Assembly: GCA_018813765.1 (NCBI GenBank)
Contig: JAHJBC010000002.1
Location: 124,001 to 188,000 of the forward strand
DNA from: Gammaproteobacteria bacterium
Lineage (GTDB): Bacteria > Pseudomonadota > Gammaproteobacteria > Burkholderiales > Gallionellaceae
Direction of reading: 5' to 3'
DNA: 64,000 bases
Both the position numbers and the translations under genes were made by a program. The notes under the pieces are model-generated. The model was not told the DNA's origin, did not search any database, and saw only the letters and a program-made list of their open reading frames with translations. Positions 8,822-16,912 of this stretch are shown here, one piece after another (the first letter of the stretch is position 1; each line of letters starts with the position of its first letter).

Positions 8822-9259
8822 TCAGTTCAACAAGTGCAACTCGTTCATTGCCTGCTCTGCCCTTTCCCGAGTTGCCGGGCTGAATTTGTACAAAGTCGTA
8901 TTCAAGGAAAGCTCGACAAAATAGGTGCTGTCAGCAGTAACTACCAGGTTTACGACAGCATTCCGTGTGGCCGGCCAATTTGTGTTCTCGTCTCCCCGAT
9001 CCACCGGAAAGAGCGCTATCTGCGCAGCACCCGGGGCAAGCTCGATCCGTAGATAACCACGCCTCAGCAGCGAGCCCAGGCTTTTCCCGTTAACCCGGAC
9101 ATTGGGCGCAAGAAAATCGGTATCCGCTGTGACATCCGTCCGGTAAATGTAAATGACAGCCTTGCCTGAATCGGGCTCGGTGATAAGCGATTGCTCGGAA
9201 GCACAACCCGAAAGTATCAAAAGAAAAAACACACAAAAGCCGCGCATCAACTTCGACAT
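8822..9259 (-). CDS. DUF2846-like lipoprotein
   Basis: A 145-aa protein with a short signal peptide and lipobox (FCVFFLLILSGC), so lipid-anchored in the envelope. The mature part contains AVIYIYR and the following beta-rich pattern (VRVNGKSLGSL, LRIELAPGAAQIAL), typical of DUF2846 proteins, which adopt a PEGA-like beta fold. The start at 9259 is chosen because the signal sequence begins there and AGGGAGAAGGA precedes it; the frame continues upstream to 9331 without signal-peptide character. Function unknown. It has the same orientation as the microprotein and rsgA but is 55 bases from the former. Confidence 0.75.
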   Translation of the reverse strand: MSKLMRGFCVFFLLILSGCASEQSLITEPDSGKAVIYIYRTDVTADTDFLAPNVRVNGKSLGSLLRRGYLRIELAPGAAQIALFPVDRGDENTNWPATRNAVVNLVVTADSTYFVELSLNTTLYKFSPATRERAEQAMNELHLLN

Positions 9260-9484
9260 GGATTCCTTCTCCCTGAATTCAAACGTATTCCAACAATTCG
9301 AATGCTTCGGCATTGTTTTCAATTTCTGCACTTCCCGAAAACTATTGCGCTGCCGCCCCCATCAGTCAGATGTGATGGGTTGGCCGCATAGTAGTTAATA
9401 GCACGTACGGACGCAATCAATCATGCGCTCAGGAGCCGCCTCCAGAGGCCCGGAGCACCCGCCCCGTCTGCTATCATCGCGCCC

Positions 9485-11341
9485 ATGCTCAATATCCAGA
9501 ATCTGACCTACCTGCAAGGCGGCACCCCGCTACTCCAGAACGTGAATCTCCAGGCCTTCGCCGACCAGCGCATCGGGTTGGTCGGCAAGAACGGCTGCGG
9601 CAAATCAACCCTGTTCCGCCTGATCCGCGGCGAGATCAAGCCGGACGGCGGCGAAGTCTCGCTACAGTCCGGCAAGACCATCGCCTTCGTCGAACAGGAG
9701 ATCGCCAACTCCGACCTGGCCGCGCTGGAATTCGTGCTCGACGGCGACGTGGAACTGCGCCTGCTGGAAAAGACGCTGGCGAAAGAGAACCACGATGCCG
9801 CATGGTTCGACGCGCAGCACCGCTACGAGGCCATCGACGGCTACGGCGCCAAGGCACGCGCCGCGCAACTGCTCAACGGCCTGGGTTTCTCCAACGACAC
9901 ACTGGAACGAAAAGTAGAGAGTTTCTCCGGCGGCTGGCGCATGCGCCTCAATCTGGCGCGCGCGCTGATGCACCGCGCCGACCTGCTGCTGCTCGACGAA
10001 CCCACCAACCACCTCGACCTCGAAGCCATTCTCTGGCTGGAACAATATCTGGCGCGCTATCCCGGCAGCATCCTGCTGGTCTCGCACGACCGCGAGTTCC
10101 TCAACGCCTGCGTCAACCGCATCGCTCATGTGCACGACTGCACCATCGACAGCTACAGCGGCGACTACGACGACTTCGAGCGCACCCGCGCCGAGCGCAT
10201 CGCGCAGCAGAACCAGGCCTTCGAACGCCAGCAGGAAAAGATCGCGCACATGGAGGACTTCGTGCGCCGCTTCCGCGCCCAGGCCACCAAGGCCAAACAG
10301 GCGCAGAGCCGCATCAAGGCGCTGGATCGCATCCAGCGTATCGCCGCCGTGCACATCACCGACGGCCATTTCGAACTCGAGATCGAAGCGCCCGAGCGCA
10401 GCCCCGACCTGCTGCTGCGCGCGGAAAAGATGGGGTTTTCTTACGGTGAAAAAACACTGTTCAGCAACATCGAACTGGTGCTGCGCGCCGGTGCGCGCAT
10501 CGCCCTGCTCGGTCCCAACGGCGCGGGCAAATCCACGCTGATCAAATTATTGGTGGGCGAGTTGCAACCGACGACGGGCAAGCTCGAATTCACGCCCGAC
10601 ATCCGCATCGGCTACTTCGCCCAGCACCAGTTGGAGAATCTCGACAGCGCCGCCACCCCGCTGCAACACATGGAGCGCCTCGCGCCCAAGGAGACCGCGC
10701 TCACCCTGCGCAGCTTCCTCGGCCGCTTCGGCCTGGCTTCCGACAGCGAAGACCGCCCGGTCGCCACCTTCTCCGGCGGCGAGAAGAGCCGTCTGGCCCT
10801 CGCGCTGCTGGCCTGGCAGAAGCCGCACCTGCTGCTGCTCGACGAACCCACCAACCACCTCGACCTCGACATGCGCGACGCGCTCACCATCGCGCTGGAG
10901 GAATACACCGGCGCCGTGGTGCTGGTGTCGCACGACCGCAGCCTCATCCGCGCCGTAGCCGATGAGTTGTGGCTGGTCGCCGACGGCGAAGCGAAACTGT
11001 TCGACGGCGATCTGGAAGACTACAAGAACTGGATAGAGAACCGCCGCCCGCGCGAGACCGTGGCACAGACTGCGCAAGAGAAACCCAAAGCGCAGGCCGC
11101 CCCCAGACAGAACCGCAAAGCACTGCAATCGAAGCAGAACAAACTGGAGACCGAACTGAACAAGGCGCAAACCGAACTGGCTGCCGTCAACCAGCAGCTC
11201 GCCGATCCAACCACCTACGCAAATCCCGACCGCGCGAAAGTTGCCCAGCTAAATGCCGAACATGCGCGGCTGCAGACGAAAGTTGCGGAACTGGAAGAAG
11301 GCTGGCTGGAACTGGAGATGGCGAAGGAAGCAGCGGGCTGA
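9485..11341 (+). CDS. yheS: ABC-F family ATPase YheS
   Basis: A 618-aa soluble protein with two ATP-binding cassettes and no membrane domain, as in ABC-F proteins that act on the ribosome. Walker A motifs are GKNGCGKS (about residue 34) and GPNGAGKS (about 345). Each is followed by its signature (FSGGWRMRLNLA and FSGGEKSRLALA) and the hallmark LLLLDEPTNHLDL. The linker between cassettes holds the YheS-type phrase RFRAQATKAKQAQSRIKAL, and the C-terminal 90 residues are a coiled coil. This pattern matches YheS rather than EttA, which is encoded separately at 23582. ABC-F factors relieve stalled translation; the exact substrate of YheS is less certain. Confidence 0.92.
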   Translation: MLNIQNLTYLQGGTPLLQNVNLQAFADQRIGLVGKNGCGKSTLFRLIRGEIKPDGGEVSLQSGKTIAFVEQEIANSDLAALEFVLDGDVELRLLEKTLAKENHDAAWFDAQHRYEAIDGYGAKARAAQLLNGLGFSNDTLERKVESFSGGWRMRLNLARALMHRADLLLLDEPTNHLDLEAILWLEQYLARYPGSILLVSHDREFLNACVNRIAHVHDCTIDSYSGDYDDFERTRAERIAQQNQAFERQQEKIAHMEDFVRRFRAQATKAKQAQSRIKALDRIQRIAAVHITDGHFELEIEAPERSPDLLLRAEKMGFSYGEKTLFSNIELVLRAGARIALLGPNGAGKSTLIKLLVGELQPTTGKLEFTPDIRIGYFAQHQLENLDSAATPLQHMERLAPKETALTLRSFLGRFGLASDSEDRPVATFSGGEKSRLALALLAWQKPHLLLLDEPTNHLDLDMRDALTIALEEYTGAVVLVSHDRSLIRAVADELWLVADGEAKLFDGDLEDYKNWIENRRPRETVAQTAQEKPKAQAAPRQNRKALQSKQNKLETELNKAQTELAAVNQQLADPTTYANPDRAKVAQLNAEHARLQTKVAELEEGWLELEMAKEAAG

Positions 11342-11409
11342 AGCGAAAACTGCGCTCTGCCGCCAAGTATTTCCAGCCTCTTGGCAGATATATGTAGCAG
11401 TCAAAGATA

Positions 11410-12582
11410 CTATTGCGGATTAATCCCATTGGCGGCAATCCTTACCGCGTCATTCGGTGCTGCTGCACATTGCTCTTCTGCTTGCTCCCACAGGACCGCC
11501 CAATCAAAATCTTTTATCACGTCCGCCGCCAACGTTTCCTTGATGGCGAAAACGGGCCCGCTGGCAACCCGCTTCGGGAGGGCCTCGTATCGGATGCCGC
11601 GAGGTGACCTCAGGCTGCGCACCATGGGCTGATCCAGATTCAACAAGCGCCTCACCACCACGCCCACTTCCCCGTTGGCGAGCGCCACCAACGTACCGGG
11701 GGGATAACTGCCGACTTCCTTGTGGAATGCAGAAGCCATAACCGGATCGATAGTCGCCGCCTGACGCGTCAACATGTTCTGCGCCACCAGATCCGGCAAT
11801 ATCCCGGGGCGATACTTCCGCTCCGAAACCATGGCGCAGTAGCGATCAGCCATGGATACCGCCTGCGACTCGATGCTCAGCTCACTCTTGGATAAACGCT
11901 TGGGATAGCCGGACCCATCGATCATTTCGTGATGATGTTCAACGACGTTGATCCAGGCGGGATGATCGATGCCCTGCTCGCGCAGCATCTTGACAGCCAC
12001 AAGCGGGTGAGTGACCAAAGCCCTTTTCTGATCCAAGGTGAGTGGCGTGTTCTGCTCGTACAAAACGTCCTGCAACGCCAGCATACCGATGTTCATCGTC
12101 AACGCACCCGCAACAGCATGACAGCGAACCTCTCGGGGATGTCCCAGGGACCGCAAAAGCATCTCCGTCAACACCGCAGCGTGGAAGGAATGGCGCAAAG
12201 CGTAACGACCGCTTTTGTTCAATTGAATATTGGCCAGCGCCGCATCGCCATCCAGTTCGCACAGATCCTGAATCAGCTCGGCGATATTCAATGCTTCTTT
12301 GTAGTGGACGACGTCACTTGCGAACAATCGCCCAAAATCATCAGCCAGCTCGCTCACCCGTAAAAAGACAGATACGCTCCCTCTGGCCTGCACCTGCTTA
12401 CGCTGGGCTTCATCAACAATCTCCTCGAAGAATATCTCGCGCTCGATCAGCCGATCCAACTGCCCCTGGCTTTTGATAAAATAGCCGTATTTGAGCCACA
12501 CTCTCCCTTGCCCATCTACCAGATCAAACGGCAGCGGCTGATTCAATACGACATGCCCATGCTCAAGCCGAACATTAGCCAT
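11410..12582 (-). CDS. HD-GYP-like protein with degenerate HD motif
   Basis: A 390-aa soluble protein. An N-terminal ~110 residues of unknown fold (MANVRLEHGHVVLNQPLPFD) precede an HD-GYP-like domain. HD-GYP domains normally hydrolyse cyclic di-GMP using an HD pair that binds metal, as in LLHDIGK. Here the equivalent stretch reads ALTMNIGMLAL, so His-Asp are replaced by Met-Asn. Other family marks remain: HPLVAVKML, HHHEMIDGSGYPKRL and MADRYCAM. The protein is therefore probably not a normal phosphodiesterase, but may still bind c-di-GMP or partner proteins. ATG 12582 follows GGGGAGG. The C-terminal 80 residues (ALANGEVGVVVRR) resemble the beta extension seen in related proteins. It is convergent with yheS. 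Confidence 0.85.
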   Translation of the reverse strand: MANVRLEHGHVVLNQPLPFDLVDGQGRVWLKYGYFIKSQGQLDRLIEREIFFEEIVDEAQRKQVQARGSVSVFLRVSELADDFGRLFASDVVHYKEALNIAELIQDLCELDGDAALANIQLNKSGRYALRHSFHAAVLTEMLLRSLGHPREVRCHAVAGALTMNIGMLALQDVLYEQNTPLTLDQKRALVTHPLVAVKMLREQGIDHPAWINVVEHHHEMIDGSGYPKRLSKSELSIESQAVSMADRYCAMVSERKYRPGILPDLVAQNMLTRQAATIDPVMASAFHKEVGSYPPGTLVALANGEVGVVVRRLLNLDQPMVRSLRSPRGIRYEALPKRVASGPVFAIKETLAADVIKDFDWAVLWEQAEEQCAAAPNDAVRIAANGINPQ

Positions 12583-12654
12583 AGCACCTCCCCGAATTTT
12601 TGCTAAACAATTCGACTCCCTTTAGCCCATCCAGGACAACTCAAATTTCTATTC

Positions 12655-12764
12655 CGTCATTCCGGCGAAGGCCGGAATCCAGTGGTTTTATAACAATGCC
12701 GTCAGGGCAGCACATTGCACGGCAACTCTATTTTGACTGGACACCGGCCGTCGCCGGTGTGACG
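12655..12764. repeat. Dispersed intergenic repeat with paired hairpins, copy 1
   Basis: Begins CGTCATTCCGGCGAAGGCCG and ends ACACCGGCCGTCGCCGGTGT plus GACG. It contains two perfect 8-bp hairpins (12659-12678 and 12741-12760), and the ends are inverted relative to each other. A second related copy lies at 25318-25433. This is the form of a small non-coding palindromic repeat; no gene is interrupted. Confidence 0.8.
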
Positions 12765-12815
12765 CAATATTGGAACTGTCCTGAAACGATTCTACGCCAG
12801 CAACCGTGAATTACC

Positions 12816-13262
12816 TCAATCCGGAATCTCCGGCTCGACCAGATTCGCCAGTTGCGCCAGCGACTCCTGCCAGCCGAGATAGCACATCTCGGTCGGGATC
12901 ACTTCGGGCACGCCATCCTGCACGATGCCTATCTCGGTGCCGCACGACACCGGCGTCAGCGTCACCGTCGTTTTCATCATCCCGGGCAGATTCGGGTCGT
13001 CGAACTTGTCCGAATAGCTGATCTTTTGCGATGGCACCAGCTCAAGATATTCGCCGCCGAACGAGTGGCCGTTGCCGGTAGTGAAGTTGGTGAACGACAT
13101 TCTGAACGCGCCGCCCACCCTGGCATCCAGATGATGGACGGTACAGGTGAAGCCATAGGGCGGCAGCCACTTCGCCATCGCCTCGGCATTCAGGAAAGCC
13201 TTGTAGATACGCTCCGGCTTGGCGCGGAGCACGCGATGAAGACGGACAGTGCCTGTAGCCAT
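12816..13262 (-). CDS. SRPBCC/AHSA1-family protein
   Basis: A 148-aa protein of the START/Bet v1-like AHSA1 group. The N-terminus (VRLHRVLRAKPERIYKAFLN), the following WLPPYGFTC and the strand pattern VGGAFRMSFTNF, GGEYLELVPSQKISYSDKF and VTLTPVSCGTEIGIVQDG are typical. These proteins form a hydrophobic cavity and may bind lipids or act as chaperone-like or stress factors; no specific ligand can be read from the sequence. The C-terminal helix (CYLGWQESLAQLANLVEP) is complete. A GGAGG ribosome site precedes ATG 13262. It appears to be a single-gene unit with a structured leader upstream. Confidence 0.88.
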   Translation of the reverse strand: MATGTVRLHRVLRAKPERIYKAFLNAEAMAKWLPPYGFTCTVHHLDARVGGAFRMSFTNFTTGNGHSFGGEYLELVPSQKISYSDKFDDPNLPGMMKTTVTLTPVSCGTEIGIVQDGVPEVIPTEMCYLGWQESLAQLANLVEPEIPD

Positions 13263-13290
13263 GATCTGCCTCCTTTCGATTCAACGCTGG

Positions 13291-13353
13291 ATGAGGCGGG
13301 GAGCCTCATGCGGGAAAGACGCGCCGCCACTACTTTTCGTAGTCGTGGCTCCC
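13291..13353 (-). other. Structured leader of the SRPBCC gene
   Basis: The segment holds a perfect hairpin ATGAGGC/GCCTCAT at 13291-13309, a second stem around CCACTAC...GTAGTCGTGG, and an outer pairing of GGGAGCC with GGCTCCC. It lies just upstream of the start at 13262. It could fold in the mRNA leader or end a transcript; no known riboswitch was recognised. Confidence 0.3.
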
Positions 13354-13463
13354 GATTATTCGCCGCATGGCCCTATTGTCAAGGGAGTACCCGGAAGGGT
13401 CTTGCTGGCGGGATCGCTGTTTGAATATTCGCGCGATACAGCCCACAGCCGCAAAGATGAAGA

Positions 13464-14000
13464 CTATCCGTAGAACGTGAAATAGGCCGCATAAAACGCA
13501 ACCCAGGCTATGCCAAATACCGCATAGATGCGTGATGTCGGCCAATATCTGCACAGCAATCTGGCGATCGAATGGACCAGCGCCGTAACCAGCACAAAAC
13601 GGATCAGGCGCGCGGGGATGCTGACCAACATGAAGGCCAGCAACGGCATACCTGCCGCTGAGGCATTAATCGCGAACGTCTTGTAGGGTACGCCGAACAG
13701 CGGCCCCAGCAGAACGGCGAGCAGTCCTTGCTCGGACAAGCTTCGACTGACCTCATCCAGCAACTCGCTGCTGATGGCCGGCACCTTCTCCACAACGGCC
13801 GTTGCCGCTTGATGATCCGCCGCCCCCCACAGATACATCAGCAAACCGCCCAGCAAGGCACCCAGCAAAGCCAACACGCAGGCGAACAAGGCCCGCCGCA
13901 GATCTTTCAGCGCAATCGCACTCAGCAGCACATCGGGCACGATGAAGAACAAAGTCGCCTCGGCGAAACCCCATATTGCAGCGATCAGCTTCAATCCCAT
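13464..14000 (-). CDS. DedA/VTT-like small membrane protein
   Basis: A 178-aa protein with four or five membrane segments (LKLIAAIWGFAEATLFFIVP, ALFACVLALLGALLGGLLMYL, FMLVSIPARLIRFVLVTALV, IYAVFGIAWVAFYAAYFTF). The central GPLFGVPYKTFAINASAAG, placed in a re-entrant position, and the early glutamate in GFAEATLFF recall the VTT/DedA (YqaA-like) families of lipid scramblase-like proteins. The match is by pattern only. The protein is shorter than typical DedA (about 200-220 aa). Its neighbours on the same strand, a rhodanese-like lipoprotein and the ATP-pyrophosphatase gene, do not clarify its role. Confidence 0.6.
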   Translation of the reverse strand: MGLKLIAAIWGFAEATLFFIVPDVLLSAIALKDLRRALFACVLALLGALLGGLLMYLWGAADHQAATAVVEKVPAISSELLDEVSRSLSEQGLLAVLLGPLFGVPYKTFAINASAAGMPLLAFMLVSIPARLIRFVLVTALVHSIARLLCRYWPTSRIYAVFGIAWVAFYAAYFTFYG

Positions 14001-14091
14001 TCAGGAATTCCCCATTCAGTGGCCAGTCCCCGAATATTCGCTTATTCCAGTTCCAAGGACATTCACCTTTCGAGTAAATCGCTCGAAAAGA

Positions 14092-14496
14092 TCATTGCGG
14101 CCGTTGCTTCATATCCAGTTTTTCGAGAGGAAGACCGGCTGCTTTCCATTCGGCTATCCCGCCTTTCACCACGAACACCTGGGTGAATCCTGCTTTTTGC
14201 ATCTGCTCCATTGCCCGCGGAGCCCGCAGGCCGGAATGGTCGATCACCATGACAGGCTTGCCCTTGTGTGGCTCCAACTCCCCCAGGCGCAAGGCAAGGT
14301 GTCCGTACGGAATATTCGTACTGTTCGGTATGTGGAACTCTTTGTAGTCATCGGCTTCACGAACATCCAGCAACAACTCGCCGCCGGCCTGCCGCTCCGC
14401 AGCCGCTTTCACATCCACCAATTGCTCTTCCTTCGGACCACACCCCGCCAGAATCAGCACGGCCAGTGCGACGATGCATCTTTGAATTCCAGTCAT
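14092..14496 (-). CDS. Rhodanese-like lipoprotein lacking the active-site cysteine
   Basis: A 134-aa protein with signal peptide and lipobox (VALAVLILAGC), so anchored in the periplasm. The remainder is one rhodanese domain: LLLDVREADDYKEFHIPNS, INIPYG-like NTNIPYGHLALRLGEL, and a C-terminal GFTQVFVVKGGIAEWKAAG. Rhodaneses normally carry a catalytic Cys starting the loop after the central strand (VYCxSGxRS). Here the loop reads VIDHSGLRAPRA, with Asp in place of Cys, so sulfur transfer is unlikely. The start MTGIQRC at 14496 follows GGAGGGA; an upstream extension to 14550 has no signal-peptide logic. Cysteine-free rhodanese domains often serve in binding or signalling. Confidence 0.85.
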   Translation of the reverse strand: MTGIQRCIVALAVLILAGCGPKEEQLVDVKAAAERQAGGELLLDVREADDYKEFHIPNSTNIPYGHLALRLGELEPHKGKPVMVIDHSGLRAPRAMEQMQKAGFTQVFVVKGGIAEWKAAGLPLEKLDMKQRPQ

Positions 14497-14572
14497 CTCG
14501 ATCCCTCCACGATGAAGTTGTTGCGCAGCGCAGTTGGCTAGATACACCAACCTGATTCAAAACACTACACCG

Positions 14573-15238
14573 TCACCCCGGTTTGCAATCCGCAAACACG
14601 AAGCCATCGCGCGTCACCACCTCGCCCATCTCGATAGCCAGCGGATGCGCAAACATCGGCCCTGCGGACACAAAGGTATGGAATTCCCCATTTTCGCCGC
14701 AGCAGTCGGTACCCGGCGGCATCTGCGCCGCCAATTCCAGCGTCAATTCCTGACCGGCGAATGCAGCGGGCAACACACGCGGATCTACGCACGTCAGGTG
14801 GGCGCGCAAACCGCCGTCCAGCATATCCCGCAACAACTCGCGCGTCGGCCTGCCCCACAAGGGGAACACCGGCGCTATCCCCGTCCCCTGCATGCGCTCC
14901 TCGCGATAGCGGCGCACATCCTCCAGATACAGATCGCCGAAGGCCATGCATTGCACGCCCGCCGCCCGGGCCTGCGCCATGAAGTCATTCATCGCTGCCG
15001 CATATTGCTCGTCGGAGCAAGGATACGGAATCTCGATGACATGCAAAGGCAAACCCGCCGCCTCCGCCTGCATCCGCAACAACTCCACGCGCACAGCATG
15101 CATCGCCACCCGGTCGAAGGCCGCATTGACCGTGGTAAAGAGACCGCTCACCTCATGCTCGCCCGACTGCCGCAACACATGCAGCGCCCAGGCACTATCC
15201 TTGCCGCTGCTCCAGCTTAACCAGGTATTTTTGCGCAT
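14573..15238 (-). CDS. Dph6-related ATP pyrophosphatase
   Basis: A 221-aa protein of the adenine-nucleotide alpha hydrolase fold. The N-terminal LSWSSGKDSAWALHVLR is the PP-loop (SGKDS) that binds ATP. The later GDLYLEDVRRYREE, VFPLWGRPTRELLRDML and CCGENGEFHTFV match the family that includes diphthine-ammonia ligase (Dph6). Bacteria lack diphthamide, so the reaction here is probably another ATP-dependent amidation or thiolation; the substrate is unknown. The length (about 220) matches short bacterial members without the RidA-like fusion. The stop lies just upstream of the rhodanese-like gene on the same strand. Confidence 0.88.
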   Translation of the reverse strand: MRKNTWLSWSSGKDSAWALHVLRQSGEHEVSGLFTTVNAAFDRVAMHAVRVELLRMQAEAAGLPLHVIEIPYPCSDEQYAAAMNDFMAQARAAGVQCMAFGDLYLEDVRRYREERMQGTGIAPVFPLWGRPTRELLRDMLDGGLRAHLTCVDPRVLPAAFAGQELTLELAAQMPPGTDCCGENGEFHTFVSAGPMFAHPLAIEMGEVVTRDGFVFADCKPG

Positions 15239-15369
15239 ATCGATGGGGAGAATTGAATGTCGGAAAGAGATATGAACGGCGAATGGAAATCAGTGAAGGG
15301 GTGAAACCGTGATCCCAGATTATTCCCGAGGGAAATGGTTTGAGAGAAATATTCGGCCCTTCTAATTCA

Positions 15370-15408
15370 GAAACGGCCGGACGGGAACACCCGTGCCGGC
15401 CGGTTTAC
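15370..15408 (-). terminator. Strong GC-rich hairpin after the 130-aa exported protein gene
   Basis: CGGCCGG-CACGGG pairs with CCCGT-CCGGCCG around a short TGTT loop on the minus strand, followed by GTTTCTGAATTAG. The stem is long with one bulge; the T-tract is short, so intrinsic termination is likely but not certain. Confidence 0.6.
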
Positions 15409-15435
15409 CTCCAAACTTAAATACGAAGCGCAGCT

Positions 15436-15828
15436 TTACTTGGGTGCCGCAGGCGCTTCAACTGGTGCCGTCGCAGCAGGTGCGGGTGCCATCTCTGCTG
15501 ATGCCGCCGCTGCCGGTTCCGCTGCGGCCTGCGCGCCTACCGCCTGGCAATCCCATCCCCAGCCGCGCTGCTTCTCTGCGAACTCATCTGCTTTCTGCTC
15601 ACAGTAACCCGCCTCACCTTGGGCATTCCACAAGTCCTGGGTCGTTCCATCCTCTTTTGTGTAGACGACCTGACAAGGCACTGGCGCCCCCTCAGTGGCG
15701 TATGTGATTGCGATCTTTCTTGCCAGATTCGCGTTCTTGCAGTCGTAAACCTCTTTTGCCTGCAACGATGCGGAAACGAACAGGGCCGACAATGCCATCA
15801 ACGATGCTGCTTGCTTGATCGAAATCAT
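15436..15828 (-). CDS. Periplasmic hypothetical protein with Ala/Pro-rich tail
   Basis: A 130-aa protein with a cleavable signal peptide (SIKQAASLMALSALFVSASL then AKEVYDC). The mature domain of about 75 residues has four cysteines (YDCKNANL, PVPCQVVY, GYCEQKAD, WDCQAV), enough for two disulfides, and phrases such as PCQVVYTKEDGTTQDLW common to small uncharacterised proteobacterial secreted proteins. The last 35 residues are low-complexity Ala/Pro/Glu (AEPAAAASAEMAPAPAATAP), probably an extended tether. Function unknown. It is monocistronic, with a hairpin 30 bases downstream. The start at 15828 follows GGAGGTAGC. Confidence 0.7.
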   Translation of the reverse strand: MISIKQAASLMALSALFVSASLQAKEVYDCKNANLARKIAITYATEGAPVPCQVVYTKEDGTTQDLWNAQGEAGYCEQKADEFAEKQRGWGWDCQAVGAQAAAEPAAAASAEMAPAPAATAPVEAPAAPK

Positions 15829-16152
15829 GCTACCTCCGTAAAGTTCAATTCAAAGTGCTGAGAAAATTGCAATGCAGCCGATCCCCGTCAACAGCGCATC
15901 CAGGAATGACAGCAATTGCTCCGATTACCGTACTTCCGTGCAGCCGCCGGACTATATCCCAAAACGTCCAAGCAGATTTGCCCGCCAATCGGGCGCGTGG
16001 CATCAATACAACACCACCAGTAAACCTTGGCCGGAATCAAGCGCAGGATCTATGCAGACCGCGAAGTGGGCATCACAAGCATTTTGTTAACGTCACCAAA
16101 ATGCTCTGCCCCAATCCAATTCCTCTTCCCATCGGGGGGGGGCATAGTTGAT
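15829..16152. other. Intergenic region, no gene seen
   Basis: About 320 bases between the periplasmic protein gene and the toxin-antitoxin operator. A 98-codon plus-strand frame here lacks a ribosome site and natural protein character. A run of eight or nine G residues lies at 16133-16142. Confidence 0.5.
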
Positions 16153-16190
16153 TGACACCCCCAATGTCGGGTGTTACCTTCGTGACACCC
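16153..16190 (+). promoter_or_regulatory. Candidate operator of the CopG/ParE toxin-antitoxin operon
   Basis: Three related octamers precede the antitoxin gene: TGACACCC at 16153-16160, its inverse GGGTGTTA at 16169-16176 and TGACACCC again at 16183-16190. Regular half-sites like these suit binding by the ribbon-helix-helix antitoxin encoded 17 bases downstream, for autorepression. Confidence 0.55.
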
Positions 16191-16207
16191 ACCTCAAGGA
16201 GTAGAAC

Positions 16208-16525
16208 ATGGCCGCAACTACCACCCTCAAACTGCCCGAAGAACTCAAGGCGCGCATCGCGCCCCTCGCAGACTCAACCTCCAAAACGCCGCATGCCTGG
16301 ATGATCGAAGCGCTGGAAGCGCAGGCCAGGCTGGCCGAGATGCGCCAGACCTTTATCGGCGACGCGCTTGCCTCCGCAGCCGAAGTGGATGCGGGCGGCG
16401 CGCTCTACGCCATGCAGGACGTACACGAATACATCATCAACAAAGCAGCGGGCAAAGCCTCCAAACGCCCCAAGCCGGCCAGCGTCGCAAAAAGCAAATC
16501 CGCCACAAAATCCAAAGCTCGCTAA
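16208..16525 (+). CDS. CopG/RHH-type antitoxin
   Basis: A 105-aa protein with an N-terminal ribbon-helix-helix DNA-binding domain: TTTLKLPEELKARIAPLADS gives the beta strand and first helix, and PHAWMIEALEAQARLAE the second. RHH antitoxins dimerise, bind their own promoter and neutralise the partner toxin through the C-terminus. The tail is very basic (KASKRPKPASVAKSKSATKS). AAGGAG lies at good spacing before ATG 16208. The toxin gene starts two bases after the stop, so they form one operon. The upstream half-sites at 16153-16190 are the likely operator. Confidence 0.85.
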   Translation: MAATTTLKLPEELKARIAPLADSTSKTPHAWMIEALEAQARLAEMRQTFIGDALASAAEVDAGGALYAMQDVHEYIINKAAGKASKRPKPASVAKSKSATKSKAR

Positions 16526-16527
16526 AC

Positions 16528-16818
16528 ATGCCTGCGGTCTATTTCAGCCAGCGAGCCCTCTACGATCTTGAGCGCGTGTTCGACTTTCTCGCAAGGGAAA
16601 CGCCGGCCATTGCCACCGAGGCAGCTAACGAGATAGTAGATGCCACCAAAATATTGCAACGCCATCCGCTAATCGGTCGCCCGGTTGGCAATCTGCGTGA
16701 ACTGGTGATTTCCAAAGGGCGGACAGGCTATGTCGCGTTGTATCGCTACCTGCCGGAACAAGAGCGGGTGGACATCCTCGCCATACGGCATCAGCGGGAA
16801 AGCGGTTTGATGGAGTGA
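16528..16818 (+). CDS. RelE/ParE-family toxin
   Basis: A 96-aa small basic-acidic protein of the RelE/ParE superfamily: VYFSQRALYDLERVFDFLA at the start, IVDATKILQRHPLIGRPV in the middle and GYVALYRYLPEQERVDILAIRHQRE at the end, the last containing the family's typical IRHQRE ending. ParE members poison gyrase; RelE members cleave ribosome-bound mRNA. The LREL...YVALY pattern and lack of RelE catalytic Lys/Arg cluster favour ParE, but this is not decisive. It is directly downstream of the RHH antitoxin. Full length for the family. Confidence 0.88.
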   Translation: MPAVYFSQRALYDLERVFDFLARETPAIATEAANEIVDATKILQRHPLIGRPVGNLRELVISKGRTGYVALYRYLPEQERVDILAIRHQRESGLME

Positions 16819-16828
16819 TTCAGATTGA

Positions 16829-16883
16829 AGGTATAGCCGAGCAAAACGGTTTGAAAAAAATTCGAACACGGCCCCTTTAATTT
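16829..16883 (+). repeat. 55-bp direct repeat, copy A
   Basis: Contains GAGCAAAACGGTTTGAAAA then ATTCGAACACGGCCCCTTTA. The core GTTTGAA and TTCGAAC form an imperfect inverted pair seven bases apart. It lies between the ParE-type module and the Phd/RelE module. Related copies in the same orientation start at 17619 and 22020. Confidence 0.8.
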
Positions 16884-16912
16884 AATCCGTCAGACCACAT
16901 GGGGAGCCACAT

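Noticed and set aside
12655-12764. CRISPR array
   Set aside because: Only two hairpin units, no regular spacers, and no cas genes in the window.
15855-16151. 98-codon plus-strand frame before the toxin-antitoxin operon
   Set aside because: No ribosome site, atypical amino-acid mix and no recognisable family.
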